Positions 43,160 through 54,726 of a DNA stretch of 64,000 bases are shown here, in pieces. The notes beneath the pieces are model-generated. The model worked only from the letters and a program-made list of their open reading frames with translations, was not told the DNA's origin and made no database searches. The DNA is taken from positions 1,776,001 to 1,840,000 of the forward strand of contig JARUPZ010000009.1 of NCBI GenBank assembly GCA_031213475.1, in the 5' to 3' direction. A program made the translations under genes and the position numbers. This DNA is from Nereocystis luetkeana. Its lineage: Eukaryota; Sar; Phaeophyceae; Laminariales; Laminariaceae. Positions within the stretch are counted from its first letter, which is position 1. Each line of letters starts with the position of its first letter.

Positions 43160-43264
43160 TTCCGGGGGACCATAGTTAATGGGACCCAATATTGTTGGCA
43201 AAAATAGCGAAATATATAGGTTTTAGTGTCTACAGTAGGTCCTATTAACTATGGTCCCCCGTAG
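43160..43264. mobile_element. Family A element, copy 7
   Basis: TTCCGGGGGACCATAGTTAA at the left and AACTATGGTCCCCCGTAG at the right, TA flanks; the centre is more diverged. Confidence 0.84.
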
Positions 43265-43269
43265 TAGAA

Positions 43270-43680
43270 GAGTATGGTATCTGTACTCGTTCGTGCTCGA
43301 GGTGCTCTGCGCGGGGCATGATGCTCTTCTTGTTGTGTCCTCGTACGGCTCTGCGGACAGAGAGCTGACGACGCTCTGATTCGCTCGTTGCGCGCTTGTT
43401 CCTTGTGCTCTGCCGTCCTGAAGGCATGCTCGTGTGTACTTGTGGTGTTGGTTGTAACAGCAGTTTACGGTCAGAGAGCTGGCGCTCTGCCATTGCTCGT
43501 CGCGCGCTCGCATGCTCTTGTGTACTTGTTTGTGGTGTTGGTACAGCGGTATGGTACCTATACTCGCTCCTCCTGCTCTGTCGCCCTGAAATCATGCTCT
43601 TGTGCACTTGTGGGGGTTGTTGGTACAACACATAGTGTGATGGTATCTATACTGGTTCACTCCTCGTATGGTTGAGCCGC
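43270..43680. repeat. Degenerate minisatellite, unit about 130 bp
   Basis: GCTCTTGTGTACTTGTGGTG, TTGGTACAACAG-like and GCTCTGCCGTCCTGAAGGCA stretches recur about three times. Confidence 0.65.
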
Positions 43681-43947
43681 TCGGGTGGTGTTGGTACTGG
43701 GTATGATATGGTACATGGTACGGTGTGGCGTGGTGTGCGGTGTGGCACGGTATGTGATATAGTATGTTGGTAGAGTATGATGGTACGGTTTGATGTACTA
43801 TATGGAAAAATCACGGCACCGGTGTGTGAACGTGTTTTTGGTATGGTATTCCACAAGTGGTACACTCGTGGTTTCTGGAACGGATTCAGAAAATGTGTCT
43901 GTGTCTGTCCGATGAGGGTCACTCTATTATTGTCAGATGCGGATGAA

Positions 43948-44090
43948 TTTCTTTCGAAACGGCTACGCCCATGCCATACGCATCAGTTCGAAGCCCTCGC
44001 AGAGGCGATCGTCATGGTCCAAACCACACCTCATCGGGTGCCCTGTGTGTGGAGTTATCAGAGCTAACTTCCAGCATCCCAAACGGGGTG
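43948..44090 (+). repeat. Duplicated segment, first copy
   Basis: It shares TCGAAGCCCTCGCAGAGGCG, ATCGTCATGGTCCAAACCAC and CTGTGTGTGGAG with 44240-44375. The second copy has the longer open frame. Confidence 0.75.
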
Positions 44091-44168
44091 ACGGGCTCGC
44101 CCGAGGCCAGCGCGAAAAATCTTTCTCAACTCTATTTTCAAGTGGAATAGGTTGGATGAAATTCATTT

Positions 44169-44645
44169 TTGTACTGTGCTGCGAGGGATCAGGGGCACAG
44201 CAGTGGCAAAGGCTTTCCTCCATCCCTCCCTCCCTCCTCCGTTTCAAAACGGCTGCGCCAATCATGCCACACGCATCAGGTCGAAGCCCTCGCGGAGGCG
44301 ATCGTCATGGTCCAAACCACACCTCCTCGGGCTGTGTGTGGAGATATCAAAGTTGGCTTCCGTCACCCCGTTTGGGGTGCTCTCACGGAGCAGGAGCTGC
44401 TTGCGGCGGTCGCCGCCAGGAAAACCCCGTTAGATTGTTTTGATGCGGCTGAAGTCTCGTCGTCCTATTCGTCCCCAAAGCTATTTTGCCTAGAGCAGCT
44501 GCAGTTGGGCGGCCGCAACGCACGCAATGGTGGCCAAGGTACTGATGCCCTCCCTCTCCGTGGTGGCCGATGCACGAGTGCTGTGTCCCAGCTGTGTACA
44601 AGCGTAACCAGGCACGTAACGTCCCGTCATGAGCCCAGTCTGTAA
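44169..44645 (+). CDS. Unassigned frame in the second copy of a duplicated segment
   Basis: About 158 codons are open. Within the duplicated part it reads VEALAEAIVMVQTTPPRAVC, then ALTEQELLAAVAARKTPLDC, with more protein-like composition than the surroundings. The first copy (43948-44090) reads the same way at the start (F-E-A-L-A-E-A-I-V-M-V-Q-T-T-P) but soon closes. No family recognised and no splice signals confirmed. It may be an exon relic. Confidence 0.3.
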   Translation: MYCAARDQGHSSGKGFPPSLPPSSVSKRLRQSCHTHQVEALAEAIVMVQTTPPRAVCGDIKVGFRHPVWGALTEQELLAAVAARKTPLDCFDAAEVSSSYSSPKLFCLEQLQLGGRNARNGGQGTDALPLRGGRCTSAVSQLCTSVTRHVTSRHEPSL

Positions 44646-45050
44646 CCCATACAAAATTGTATAATGCCTCCGAGGCCTCATACAAAAGCGTTTTCAATCA
44701 CTACCTGAAATTATATCAAGTGGTTGAAAAAGGCCGCCAAATAAAACCATTCGGTCAAATAATATCATCGATAAAATCAAGCAACATTTTTTCAATAAAC
44801 AGGCCCCATAAGACGCAGTTCTGATCACTTTTGATATAATTTGGGACCAAATACCCCGAAACCTCCGTAAAGATCAATATAATCACCCAACAAAAAGATC
44901 CGGCCTTGATGTGAGAACAACAAATGACACGATCTGATGGATTCAATACAATCACACATGGTAGAGCAGACGAGTGATCGTTAGATGCGGACCATTCTTA
45001 TAATTGTAGGACTGGTGGGTGACCGTTGCAGCGTTGCCTCCCTTTCGTGC

Positions 45051-45118
45051 ATTCGTTTGGGGACAAAGTACTTGGAATTTGACTGGTTTGTCCCCAAAAC
45101 GGGACTGCAGTCCTGAAA
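45051..45118. mobile_element. Partial family B element
   Basis: It keeps TTTGGGGACAAAGTACTTGG through GACTGCAGTCCTGAAAG. The left outer arm is missing. Confidence 0.6.
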
Positions 45119-45272
45119 GTGCGGTTCCAGCAGCAGTCGCTCGCCTGAGAGACCGGCGGAAAAAATCTTCAAGTATATTTACAAGCAAAAAAAAAAAATC
45201 GACGTCGAAAAAGCAGCCGCAACCTACGCGTGATAGGGCGATGGGCAGTGGAAGCAGAGGCAGAGCTACAGA

Positions 45273-45460
45273 TCTAAGGTGTGATACAGACTAGTTTTGA
45301 GGCAAGGATATCCAATGACAGCAGGTCGCCGGAGGCCGAGGCTAACGTGGCTACTGCTGCGCGAGAGGTTTATGCTGCTTTGATTGCTGCGCAAGCACAA
45401 GCGGACGTCTACGGTCATGCTGCTGTAGCTGCTGTGCAAGCGGAGGTCGACGCACGCTGA
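45273..45460 (+). CDS. Possible terminal exon of an unknown gene
   Basis: A short open stretch after ATACAG (45285-45290) reads SFEARISNDSRSPEAEANVA, then T-A-A-R-E-V-Y-A-A-L-I-A-A-Q-A-Q, and ends V-Q-A-E-V-D-A-R-stop at 45460. The Ala/Glu-rich composition would form a helix. Only 60 codons, no ATG nearby, no family match. Confidence 0.25.
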
Positions 45461-45597
45461 GTATATAGTAATAATTGATACTCAACGTTGCAAGCTGCGT
45501 AATACGCCTCTCGTCTACGATACCCCATTTTTTACTGAATTTTTCAAGTTTTATGAGAAGCCGTTCACGCGTATTATGTACGCACGTATTACCTTGT

Positions 45598-45655
45598 TTA
45601 CCCTTTTAGTACCGCAGTCCCGTTTTGGGGACAATTGCTTAGAAATTGGCTGATT
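45598..45655. mobile_element. Partial family B element (left arm)
   Basis: TTTACCCTTTTAGTACCGCA, then CCCGTTTTGGGGACAATTGC; the right arm is absent. Confidence 0.6.
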
Positions 45656-46464
45656 CCAGACTCTATTAATAGTAACTCTGGAGTGGCCAAATACCTCGGT
45701 AAGAATGAAACTAGCAAATAATAATACTCATGATAACTGTGAGCAGATTTGTCTGTCCAAGTACACACGCTTGTGGAATAAGCACGCCAAACCGTTCCTT
45801 GGCCGTGCAATAACAATGCTCAAATGGCGAGGGACCAACAACCATTTGCTGCTTAAATATATATACCTAAAACTTAGACAGAATAAGCCACCAAAAAGTG
45901 ATAGCAGGGACACATCACCGAGAGGAGGTGACTTGCATAATAACCATGCTAACGGGGGTCAGCAGCAAAAACATAATATCGCAGACATACCAAGAGCAGC
46001 AGCAGTAGAACAGCACAGCAGTACTGTAGTACGTACATGGCAGCAGCACCAGAGCAGCGGCGCAACAGCGGCAGGAGCAGCTGCAGAAGCCATGAACCAC
46101 AGTTCCTGTTGGGATCAAGGTACGGGCGAAGACCCAACCCAACCCCTAACTCTAACCCTAACCCTGACCCCAAACCGCAGCCGAAACGGGCCAAAACTCG
46201 CCATAAACGCGGCTACGCCGAGTTTGCATCGAACCAGGAAATTTCTCAGATGCGGACGACGATTCCGAAGTGCAGACCACGTTACACATTTTTCAAGTAA
46301 AAAACATCCCCAAAGATCCCTTCTCCCAGACTGCTAAACCTACTCTTTTGTTCATTCGATTTTTGTCAGCAAGTATTAATCAATAGTACTCGTGCAGATT
46401 CGTGCATTCGGCTCTCAACGAAGTCCGGTCCTTTTTGTCGATATGGCCCGGATCTTGATCGGGA

Positions 46465-46540
46465 TCGCAGTCAGTCCCGTTTAGGGGATAAAACACTTGG
46501 AATTAGACTGGTTTGTCCCCAAAACAGGACTGCAGTATTA
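46465..46540. mobile_element. Partial family B element (core)
   Basis: CAGTCCCGTTTAGGGGATAA and GTCCCCAAAACAGGACTGCA survive; the outer ends and TTAA are lost. Confidence 0.55.
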
Positions 46541-46609
46541 TTTAGTTGAACAGACAGGTTTCGAAAGACGAAAGCCCTGCAGGGTGCAAACATTACTTCG
46601 CCGAACTCC

Positions 46610-46990
46610 CTGTATGTATTCGTTGCGCAGGCGCCTGCCCGGCTGCCCGTCACCATTAAGGTCCTATAGTCGTTGTCAAGTCGTGGTGTGCGTGCTCAGT
46701 ATAATGTCGCTGTGGTGGTGTTTTGCGCAGCGTAGACGAGTCTCACGGAAGCTGCAAATGTCTCGGCTCTGCCGGGGAACTGTATACCCTTTCGGGATAA
46801 TATCTAGTTTCTCGTGATTCGTGACGGTCGAAGTTTGAAAGGAACCTGTCTGTTGTGTTTCAGTTCACCCTATTCCCCTCAAAGTTGTCTTCGCCTTCCC
46901 CTACTTTAACCTCCGAGACCGGCCGAGCTGCGAGGCGTTCGTAAGGTACGGTTGCTACGCGCATCCCCCGGCCCCTGTTTCCGCGCCGAC
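46610..46990. repeat. Diverged duplicate of 53940-54350
   Basis: Shared in order: a CGTTGCGCAGGCGC-like start, CACCATTAA, a GCTGCAAATGTC(T)CGGCTC stretch, CGAGACCGGCCGAG, GCTACGCGCA followed by a C-tract, and GCGGCGTTT. The AAAATGTCGGCTCCGTCGGC of the second copy is followed by GCTCG|GTAAGT, which could be a short first exon (M-S-A-P-S-A-P-L-L-G). This is speculative. Confidence 0.5.
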
Positions 46991-49028
46991 AGCGGCGTTT
47001 TTTTGCGTTTGGCTTCCCTCAGTGCCCCTCGCCATCCACTGCTGCTGCTGTGTCCTCCCTTCTCTTGAGTCTTGCGGACAGCGACAGCTCCTCACAAGCA
47101 ACCACAGTCCATGAAATTGAGCCTCGCTTTATGTATATGGAGTGTGTGAGGGCGTCGGGTGCACCAGCCAGCGGTCGTCACAAGAAGCCGAGAATGACTC
47201 ACGAGATGATTTCGTGAACCAGCAGCACAGCAAAGGCTCGCAAAATCAGATAGATGGTTTTGGCTTTGCCGTCATTCATTAAAAACGGTTTTCACCAAAC
47301 GTTGGCTGGCCTCCTGGCTGATCTTTTGAACTATTAGGTCGACGTGCACGAAAGCGCGGGAAATATCATTGCGACCCTTGTGAGAGGTATCATTACTGCT
47401 GTACCAGGTAAAAGTAACCTGTTGGGCCCAAATGAGGCAAAAAAGGGGCTAAAAACTGCCAATCGATACGCAATCGGTACTTGTAGACAGAGTCGACCAC
47501 AAAAAAAACGGTAGATTGTGCACTGCTGCTTGCTGTGTCCATCGATGGCCATTGTGCTGGCCACTACGATATAGGTTTTGCGAGGTGCCTGTCGAGAACA
47601 GTTGTCGATCGCAATAGATTCCTCAAGCTATCCATGCATATAGCCGTTGTCGGCGATTAAAACTTTAACCGAGTCGAGGGGCTGGTACGGACTGCCATCC
47701 GAACAACACGTTGGGGGGGGAATAGGATTCAAGAATAGAACGTAATGAGAAGGAAGGAGCAAGGACAGAGAATGGAGTAGACAAGCCGAAAGTTGGTACA
47801 GAAGGGAGGTAGACTTGGTGCATGGGTTCCCTTTTGATTCCGAGGTTTTCTTCTTTCGGGAAACTTACGAGTGATCAATGTTGAAGATCATGCTGCACAT
47901 TGTCGGAAGGCAAAGGAAACAATAATAAGATCTATGGACATCGTTCAGCACAATACAAAATAATCCGTATGCGCCCAGCATGATGCATCGCAGACATGAC
48001 TACTGCAGGTATTACAGGTCGCGCCTCATTACCACCAATTACTAGTAAGATCTATGGACATCGCCGATGGCAAAATACCAATATTGAGAATCTGGCCCCT
48101 CGATAGCCTATCTACTAGGTTGCTGCCATTGTGAGCATATTCAGTGGCTATTATTGCCTGTTTTGCCTTGGGCGTCAACTCTATCATACTGCTGCTGCTG
48201 TCCTGACCTGCGCTCTGCCTCGTCTGACTCCTCCTGCCACCTCCCACCTCTGGCACAAAAAACAATACCTGGTACTACTGTTGTTCGTATGATATCGATA
48301 GCCGATTGTCGTGCAGCCCCAGTCTCCTTGCTTCCTGGCGCACAGCAGCCAACCAAGCCGTTAATCATCCGCCAGTGCTACACACGCTCTTCCCCGTCGC
48401 AGCTGTGCACGGTGTGCAAATTGTATACCGGTATTATACCTGGTACGTCACTTGCACCGCCGTGTACACAGCAGTAGTATCATTACTACCAGTATTAATA
48501 AAATACCATAAGTGCCTCTTTCTGCCTCGCTCCGTACAGGAGGGCTGCAGTCCGACAGAAGCCTCACGGGTGCCAGTGCCGCAAGCGTCTCGTCTATGTT
48601 CCACCGCGTGATTCGGGAAGGCACGCGATCGTGCCTCGCGGCTGCAACCGCGGGTCTCTGATATCCAGTTCTCCTGTATCTAATGGATAATTTTTGAATT
48701 TTGAATTTTGAATTTTGAATTTTGAATTTGATTTGTTTTTAAATTATTTACCGGGGAGTTCGAAGTTATCCATCGTGATTGTTTATGGCGGGGACAAAGT
48801 GGATGTACGTTCGTGATCGCGCGGTCCGTATCTGCCTTGGTGGTTACTGGTGACGTTGATCTTACTGCCGCTGATGCAGTTCGCTGTCTTCATCAAGCTG
48901 TTCCCGTTCCTCAGCCTGTGCACCATCGAAGGGAGAATTTATACGCACAGCAGTGTGCTTCACCTCCCTCCGTTCCAAGAGAGGCACTAGTAAGACGAAC
49001 TATTATTATTAATACGATCGTATTAATA

Positions 49029-49133
49029 TTACGGGGGACCATAGTTAATAGGACCTGTGGTGTACATAAAAACCTATATATTTAACCATTTCTACTAGCA
49101 ATATTTGGTCCTATTTACTATGGTCCCCCGTAA
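49029..49133. mobile_element. Family A element, copy 8, just upstream of ankyrin copy 2
   Basis: Well-kept arms with TA flanks. It ends 20 bases before the ATG at 49154, so it would lie in the promoter or 5' leader. Confidence 0.87.
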
Positions 49134-49153
49134 TAGTACAGATAGCAGTCAAC

Positions 49154-50519
49154 ATGAATGCATACAGGAATCTCCGCCAGCACCTTGAGCACTTCAACCG
49201 TATGTTGTTGGAGGGCGCGTTCGATCGAAAGCTGGATGTGGTGAAGACCGCGTTTGAAGCTGGAGCGGACGTGAACGGGGACGAAGCCATCCCGCCCATC
49301 GCGGCCGCCACGCCCGCCGATCATGCCGGCATCGTGTAGTTTCTACTGGAGAAGGGCGCAGATCCCGACAAACCTGTCACAGCGGAGCTGCCATGCCCGG
49401 GAGTGCTGGGTACGTCCACCATGCTTGGTAAACGCGCTCTGCATTTAGCTGCCAGAAGCAGAAACGCGGAGCTCGTGCGCTTGCTGCTGGAGCGCTCCGG
49501 CGCCGACATTAACGCCACCGACAACAAAGGCCGCACTCCCCTCATGATCACCTGTGAAACCTCGGTGGCCTGCGAGAAGGTGGTGCTGTTGCTTCTCGGG
49601 GCGGGCGCCGACCCGGCCTTGCCGCAAGAGGACGGATATACCCCAATGCATGCGGTGGCCGGAAACGGCCACATGCACTTGGTCGACATGTTGTGCTCCA
49701 AAGCGCCCGCCACGCTGAGCACCTTCGCTGGGAAAGGACAAACACCGCTCTTGTGGGCGTGCACCAGAGGCCACGAGAGCATGGTGGCCCGGCTGCTGTC
49801 GCTAGGGGCGACGCACAGCGGTTCCTGCCGCACGAAGGCGACAGGTGCCCGCTAAAGACGGCCATAATCGAAGGCGTGGTGGGCGTGGTGCGGGTCCTGA
49901 TCACCGAAGAAGGGATAAGAGCCCTCGGGGACAAGATGTTCGTCGTGCCCAGCGCACAGTATTCGGCCGTTCGGTTCCAGGCGAGGGCCCTCCGGCTGCT
50001 GCTCGCGGTGGACGGAGAGGAGAAACGGTCGTCGTGGGCCAATTATGCTCACAATGGCAGCAACCTGCTTCACGTGGGCGCTGGGCACTGTTGTCCCGCC
50101 GGCGTCAGTGTTCTCCTCGAGGCGGGGGCGGACGAAGCTGTGCGTGACGCGGAGGGGCGCACCCCTCGAGAGGCCATCGGGATATTCCGCGGTGTGGATG
50201 GTTTGCCTGTGATAGATCGGAGGGAGGAAGTCGCCGTTCGCCGGATGCTGCTGCGCGGCCCGGCGTGCCGGGCTCGATCGTGGGCGTGGCCCTCCGATAA
50301 AGAAGCGGATGCCGGTGGTGTTGGCGATGGCGACACTGCTGGTGCTGGTGCTGCTGGTGCTGCTGGTGCTGCTGCTGATGCTGCTGCTGGTGCTGGTGCT
50401 GCGGCTGTCCTCTCGCCTCCGCCAGCATTGAAGACCCCGTCCGTGAATGGTGTGCGAATCTTCCGGTCGAAGGAGTAGACCAGCAGCAAGTTCTTCGTAA
50501 GGGCCATCGGCAGGTGAGC
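49154..50519 (+). pseudogene. Ankyrin-repeat protein gene, copy 2, broken
   Basis: From ATG at 49154 it parallels copy 1 repeat by repeat (VKTAFEAGADVNGDE, ALHLAARSRNAELVRLLLER, TPLMITCETSVACEKVVLLL, TPMHAVAGNGHMHLVDMLC, VSVLLEAGADEAVRDAEGRT). It has a TAG at 49337-49339 within the second repeat, a frame change between about 49815 and 49850, and a TAG at 50476 just before the shared end (K-E-stop-T-S-S-K-F-F-V ... I-G-R). The Gly/Ala-rich tail is expanded by (GCTGGT)n (50338-50400). The GGCAG|GTGAGC border is kept. A family A element sits 20 bp upstream of the ATG. The lesions differ from that of copy 1, so the two decayed separately. Confidence 0.85.
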
Positions 50520-50955
50520 GCTATCATCGTATGACATACTGGTACTATGCATCGCTGGGTTTCATTTTTTTTTCGCGTTTAGTTCTTGTCGAGACGATTT
50601 TATAGTGGCGGGAAAAAATAGACGAAAAGTCCTATACAGAGGGCTACTCGTGCGAGTATATACGTACAATAAATGTTGGCCCAGCTTCGTCAAAATATAT
50701 TTCAAATCTACTCGAACGCTAACCTTAACCCCGGCCGCATGAGAAGTTTGGGAAACTTCTCTAGTAAGTGAAGATATATTCAGGGGGTTGTGTGGACTCT
50801 CAACCGTGTCGTCGATGCTGGACTGAGTCGTGAACGTTACCGCATACCTGGTATACTGTTACTAGACGCCGATTTTCGAGAGAGCTCTTTTACTGCTTTG
50901 CAGAAAAGCTATGGTTGACGCGGAAGTAATGCGCAGGAAATGAAAAATCCAGAAA
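50520..50955. other. No gene seen
   Basis: One TACCWGGTA palindrome at 50845; otherwise unremarkable. Confidence 0.4.
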
Positions 50956-50959
50956 ATTT

Positions 50960-51960
50960 CTTTGGTTCCGAACCAGGCCGCGGTCGGTTCTTTCTCTCTG
51001 GGCATTTCTGCGTTGGGTTGGGTTGGGTTCGGTTCGGTTCGGTTCGGTTCGGTACAGCTCGGTTCGGTTCGGTTTGCTTCGGTTTTGGTCCGATTCGGTT
51101 CTGACGTATAGTTGACCTACGGGTCGGGTCCGTTTTGATTATTTTTTCATCCTCCTAATCGGTTCGGTTCGGTTCGGTTCGGTTCGGTTCGGGGCTTCGG
51201 ATCCCTAAGGTTCTGTTCGGTTATATTATTTCGAGCACGTGTACGGGTTGGTTCGGGTTCGGAACCATCGCTTTGGCACTCCTATGGATCTGAATCACAG
51301 ATGTGTTCCAGATTCACGGGACTGCGGTTCTTCTATGGTTGGTGCTTCGAGCACCGTGGAGAAACCGGCGGTTCTCCCTTCAGTGAACCTAGACGTCAAC
51401 TGTACTGTTGATACTGTAGACCCGCATACGTCGTACATTTGAATCGAGCAGTATGAAATATGTGTTTTTGTGTTGTGTTTGCGTATTAGACGAATCATAG
51501 AGTCCTTCTGTAGAGAGATTTGGCCGCGTACGTCACGAATCATGATCCTTGTGTACGAAATTCATGGAGACTGTGCTCGAGAAAGAACAGAACAGCGGCC
51601 CGTTTCCACGAGAAAATGCAGAACCGCGGCTTGTTTCTTTGTTCCACCGTTCGATCGATGCAAAACCGCGGATTCCTTCTACGATTCCATGGATCCGAAC
51701 GGTAAAAGAACGTCATTTTACGGATTTGAACCACACATTTCTTGTTCTTGCGGTTCGGTTCGGTTTTGGTGAGTACCTCACGGGTCAGTTTGGGTCGGAT
51801 CGCGCCATTCAATAACCAGTGCCTTCGAGAATTTCCATGGATCGGATCGGTTCGGAACCGTCGCCTCGGCTTTCCTACGGTTTGGTTCGGTTATTTTGTC
51901 CGACGTCATAAACCCAACGGTTCGACCGCGGAACCGAACCGAACCTAACCGAACCGTAAC
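50960..51960. repeat. GGTTCGG-themed island
   Basis: Runs of GGTTCGGTTCGGTTCGGTTC dominate 51015-51200. Sparser GGTTCGG words follow, and the inverse (CCGAACCGAACC) appears at the right end (51930-51955). This mirror arrangement recalls an inverted-repeat element, but the exact ends are unclear. Confidence 0.6.
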
Positions 51961-51964
51961 GAGG

Positions 51965-53935
51965 AAACAGCTCTGAAAATACAATATTTTTGGTTTCGCT
52001 ATTTCGCCAGCCCAACCAATCTAAACCCTAAACGCAGCCCTAGACCCGATTCCGACCGATCTCGAGGGTCCTTGGGGTCGAAATCAACGTGTTTGGCGCT
52101 GAAATCAGGCAAAGTGAGTTGCTGGATTCTGGCAGTGCCTGGTTACAGCTGGGACAAGATGGGTCTGTGAAAAATCCCGGAAAGTAAGCTGTCTCTACGG
52201 AGGAAATTTAGTTTTGTGTGCCAGACTATATGTTAACAGTGGTAAACACTGGTACATACTTGCTGCTCTTCGCGTTTGCCGAGTGGAGTACGATCCACGA
52301 TTTTCTTTTTCTCTGGCAGTCGTACGTACGGTAGTGCAGCCGGACAATCCATGTTAAGTACGTGCCGTAGCGGGCAGAGGAGGAAGAGGAGAGCCTTGGC
52401 TTCGAGACCTCGGATCTAGGGTATTTTGAATGCAATAAAAAAAGGGCAAGGCGCTGCTGCTGCACATTATATACAGCCGAGGGTCATGGCCACTGCGGAA
52501 CTCTCAGAAATATGTTGTCGAGCAGGCGCGCGTAACCGTTTTGCCAAGATCCGCTAACTACTTGGAAACGGAGAAAGTGGTTCGCGAGCATGATCAGAAA
52601 ACTGCTGCAAACAAACAAACAATAACCCGGAACTCTTTGTTGGGCCCAGATACGTCCTACCAGTACCTCTCAAGGGGGCGTAGTTTTTATTTTCCGCACT
52701 TGTTTCGGGTACGTAAGTTTTTTTAGTGCACAAGACCCGCTAGAATACCATCGAATATTTAGTGAGAGCCGTTTTTCAATCGGCGATGCAGCCATGGTAC
52801 TAGGGCTTCGGTGGGCATAGCGAAACGTTTGTGCGAGTTTGCGTATTTTTGGTGCTGCTGGCCCGCAACCTTGACTTCACACTATCACCTCGCAAACTTG
52901 ACTTCACACTATCACCTCGTGGCCCGTTTCTGGCTAGCTACGACTGCTGTCTGGTGCACCCAACACGTTCACGCACCCCATTAAGAGCGTGACTCACTTT
53001 CGCGATGCTGTGGTTGCTTGTAAGGAGCTGTAGCTGCCCACTAGTAAAGTCCAAGACGTTCACGTTAGGGTTGTTTCCTATCCTTTTTGATGTTATCTGC
53101 ATTCCGACCAATGTCGACCACTGCAGCACCCTACAGTCGAGTTGTAGACCCTCCGTTGAGAAAGCGCGGAAGACCAATCTACAGAGTATCACAAGCGGTT
53201 GCAGATGAAACATTAAGTTGATTCGCTCGATTTCTGCTAAGGCACGAGCCAGCAGAAGGTCCAAAGGAAGCCTGTCAAAACCACGACGTAGTGAACTGCA
53301 CCCAAAAAGTATCTATTAATATATATATTAGTCTAGATGTTAGATTCAACCGGAAACCCGGGGATGGAGGTGGATAAAATCTTACGTGGCCTTAAAGGGA
53401 TGAGTGAAAACACACGAGTTGATTGACCACAATCGTCCTCCCCAGCACGTACTGCAGCCCGTATTGATAAAAATATGCAGCTGTGTGCGACTTTGAATGT
53501 TCCTGGTTGCGGACGCTTGCCATCGACTTTCATGCACACAAACCAGTATCATACACAACACTGCCAGGCCAAAAGCAGCAACCGTGTCCCTCCCTCGCCC
53601 GCTGTTTCCGTGACAGATATTGCGTGAAGGACTAACTGCAGATTTTAGTGACTGGCAATATGTTGCCTCGTCGATGTCGGCTGGCTGGCTGCTCCTGCTG
53701 TTGCTGCCGCTTGGTCTCTAAATAGGGAGCTAGTTCTTGCGCTTGAGTCAAGGGCAAAAAACGCTTCGTCAAACGTGTGGCGACTTTTGTAAGATGTCGT
53801 GATTTTTGGGCTGATTCGGTGGATGGCGGCGGAGGGCTTCTCTCGCTGTCGCATGCGGGTGGTAAGGCGGCAGCGTTGGCTCCGGTGTTAGGTTGCGAAC
53901 GAAAGAGCCCTTCATGATGTAAGGATTATTGTGTT
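51965..53935. other. No gene recognised
   Basis: Short frames only. It holds a tandem pair of ACTTGACTTCACACTATCACCTCG-type units (52868-52920; 28-bp period) and the segment at 53580-53690 resembling 40660-40760. Confidence 0.4.
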
Positions 53936-53939
53936 GAAG

Positions 53940-54350
53940 TCCTTGTACGTACTCGTTACGTTGGCGCTTGCATTGCTTCTGTGCGTTACCATTAACGGCC
54001 GATTCGATGAAGTCACGATGTACACGTGCAAGCTGTGCCGTCGTTAACGTTTCCTTGCTGGAAGCGTGTGTTTTCCCGTAACGCTAACGGTCTCGTGGAG
54101 CTGAAAATGTCGGCTCCGTCGGCGCCTCTGCTCGGTAAGTAGACTCCCCTTCTCTCGGTGGCGTATGCCACCTGTTTCTTGTCTTTAATGTATGTATGTC
54201 GGCTTTCTTCTCTGTGTTTTTGGGTAACGGTCTCGTTCGCCCTCTCCTGTTTTTCTCTTCGAGACAGGCCGAGACGTTCTCGTGATGTTTGGTTCTTACG
54301 CGCACCCCCCCCGGCGTATGTTACACCTAGTTTCGGTTTGGTCGCGGCGT
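53940..54350. repeat. Diverged duplicate of 46610-46990
   Basis: Roughly 60-65% alike by eye. A family D element follows at 54484. The short ATG frame with a consensus donor (54108-54135) lies here. Confidence 0.5.
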
Positions 54351-54483
54351 TTCTTGGGTTTCGCATTTCAGTAGTCATATTTTCTCTCGCCCTCCCCTCT
54401 GTCCTCCGTTCAAGATCGGTCGTGGCATTCGGGGCGTTTTTTTTTCTGTTCCGTTTTGTTGGCGGTGTTGGTGGCCGCCTGAT

Positions 54484-54726
54484 GCGTTCTACGATAGAGG
54501 TAACAAATTTCCGCTAAAACGTTTTCTGGGTGCCGGAGTCTCTTAACCCAAAACCGTCGGAGTGTCAACCTTGCTTCGGGAAAATACTTTTTAGTATACC
54601 TTGGTCGTGAGATTATTCATCGAGAGGCAATTTGATTTTTGCTGACGTCAGTTTTCGGATGAGGTATGGAGCTCCTTAAGTGAGGGGCCTCAGAAAATTC
54701 GGAGTGAGCCTCTATCGTAGAACGCC
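54484..54726. mobile_element. Family D element, copy 2
   Basis: Ends GCGTTCTACGATAGAGGTAA and GCCTCTATCGTAGAACGC. It lies about 360 bp from copy 3 in the same orientation. Confidence 0.78.

Larger units (their letters stand above)
45461..49028. other. About 3.5 kb without a recognised gene
   Basis: It holds family B fragments, three TACCWGGTA palindromes (47402, 48266 and 48437), a short CTAACCCTAACCCT stretch near 46150, the diverged duplicate at 46610-46990, and a heptamer run (TTTTGAA, five copies, 48690-48728). Confidence 0.4.

Noticed and set aside
46140-46175. CTAACCCTAACCCT as an interstitial telomere
   Set aside because: Only about two to three perfect TTAGGG-type units; too short to separate from chance in this repeat-rich DNA.
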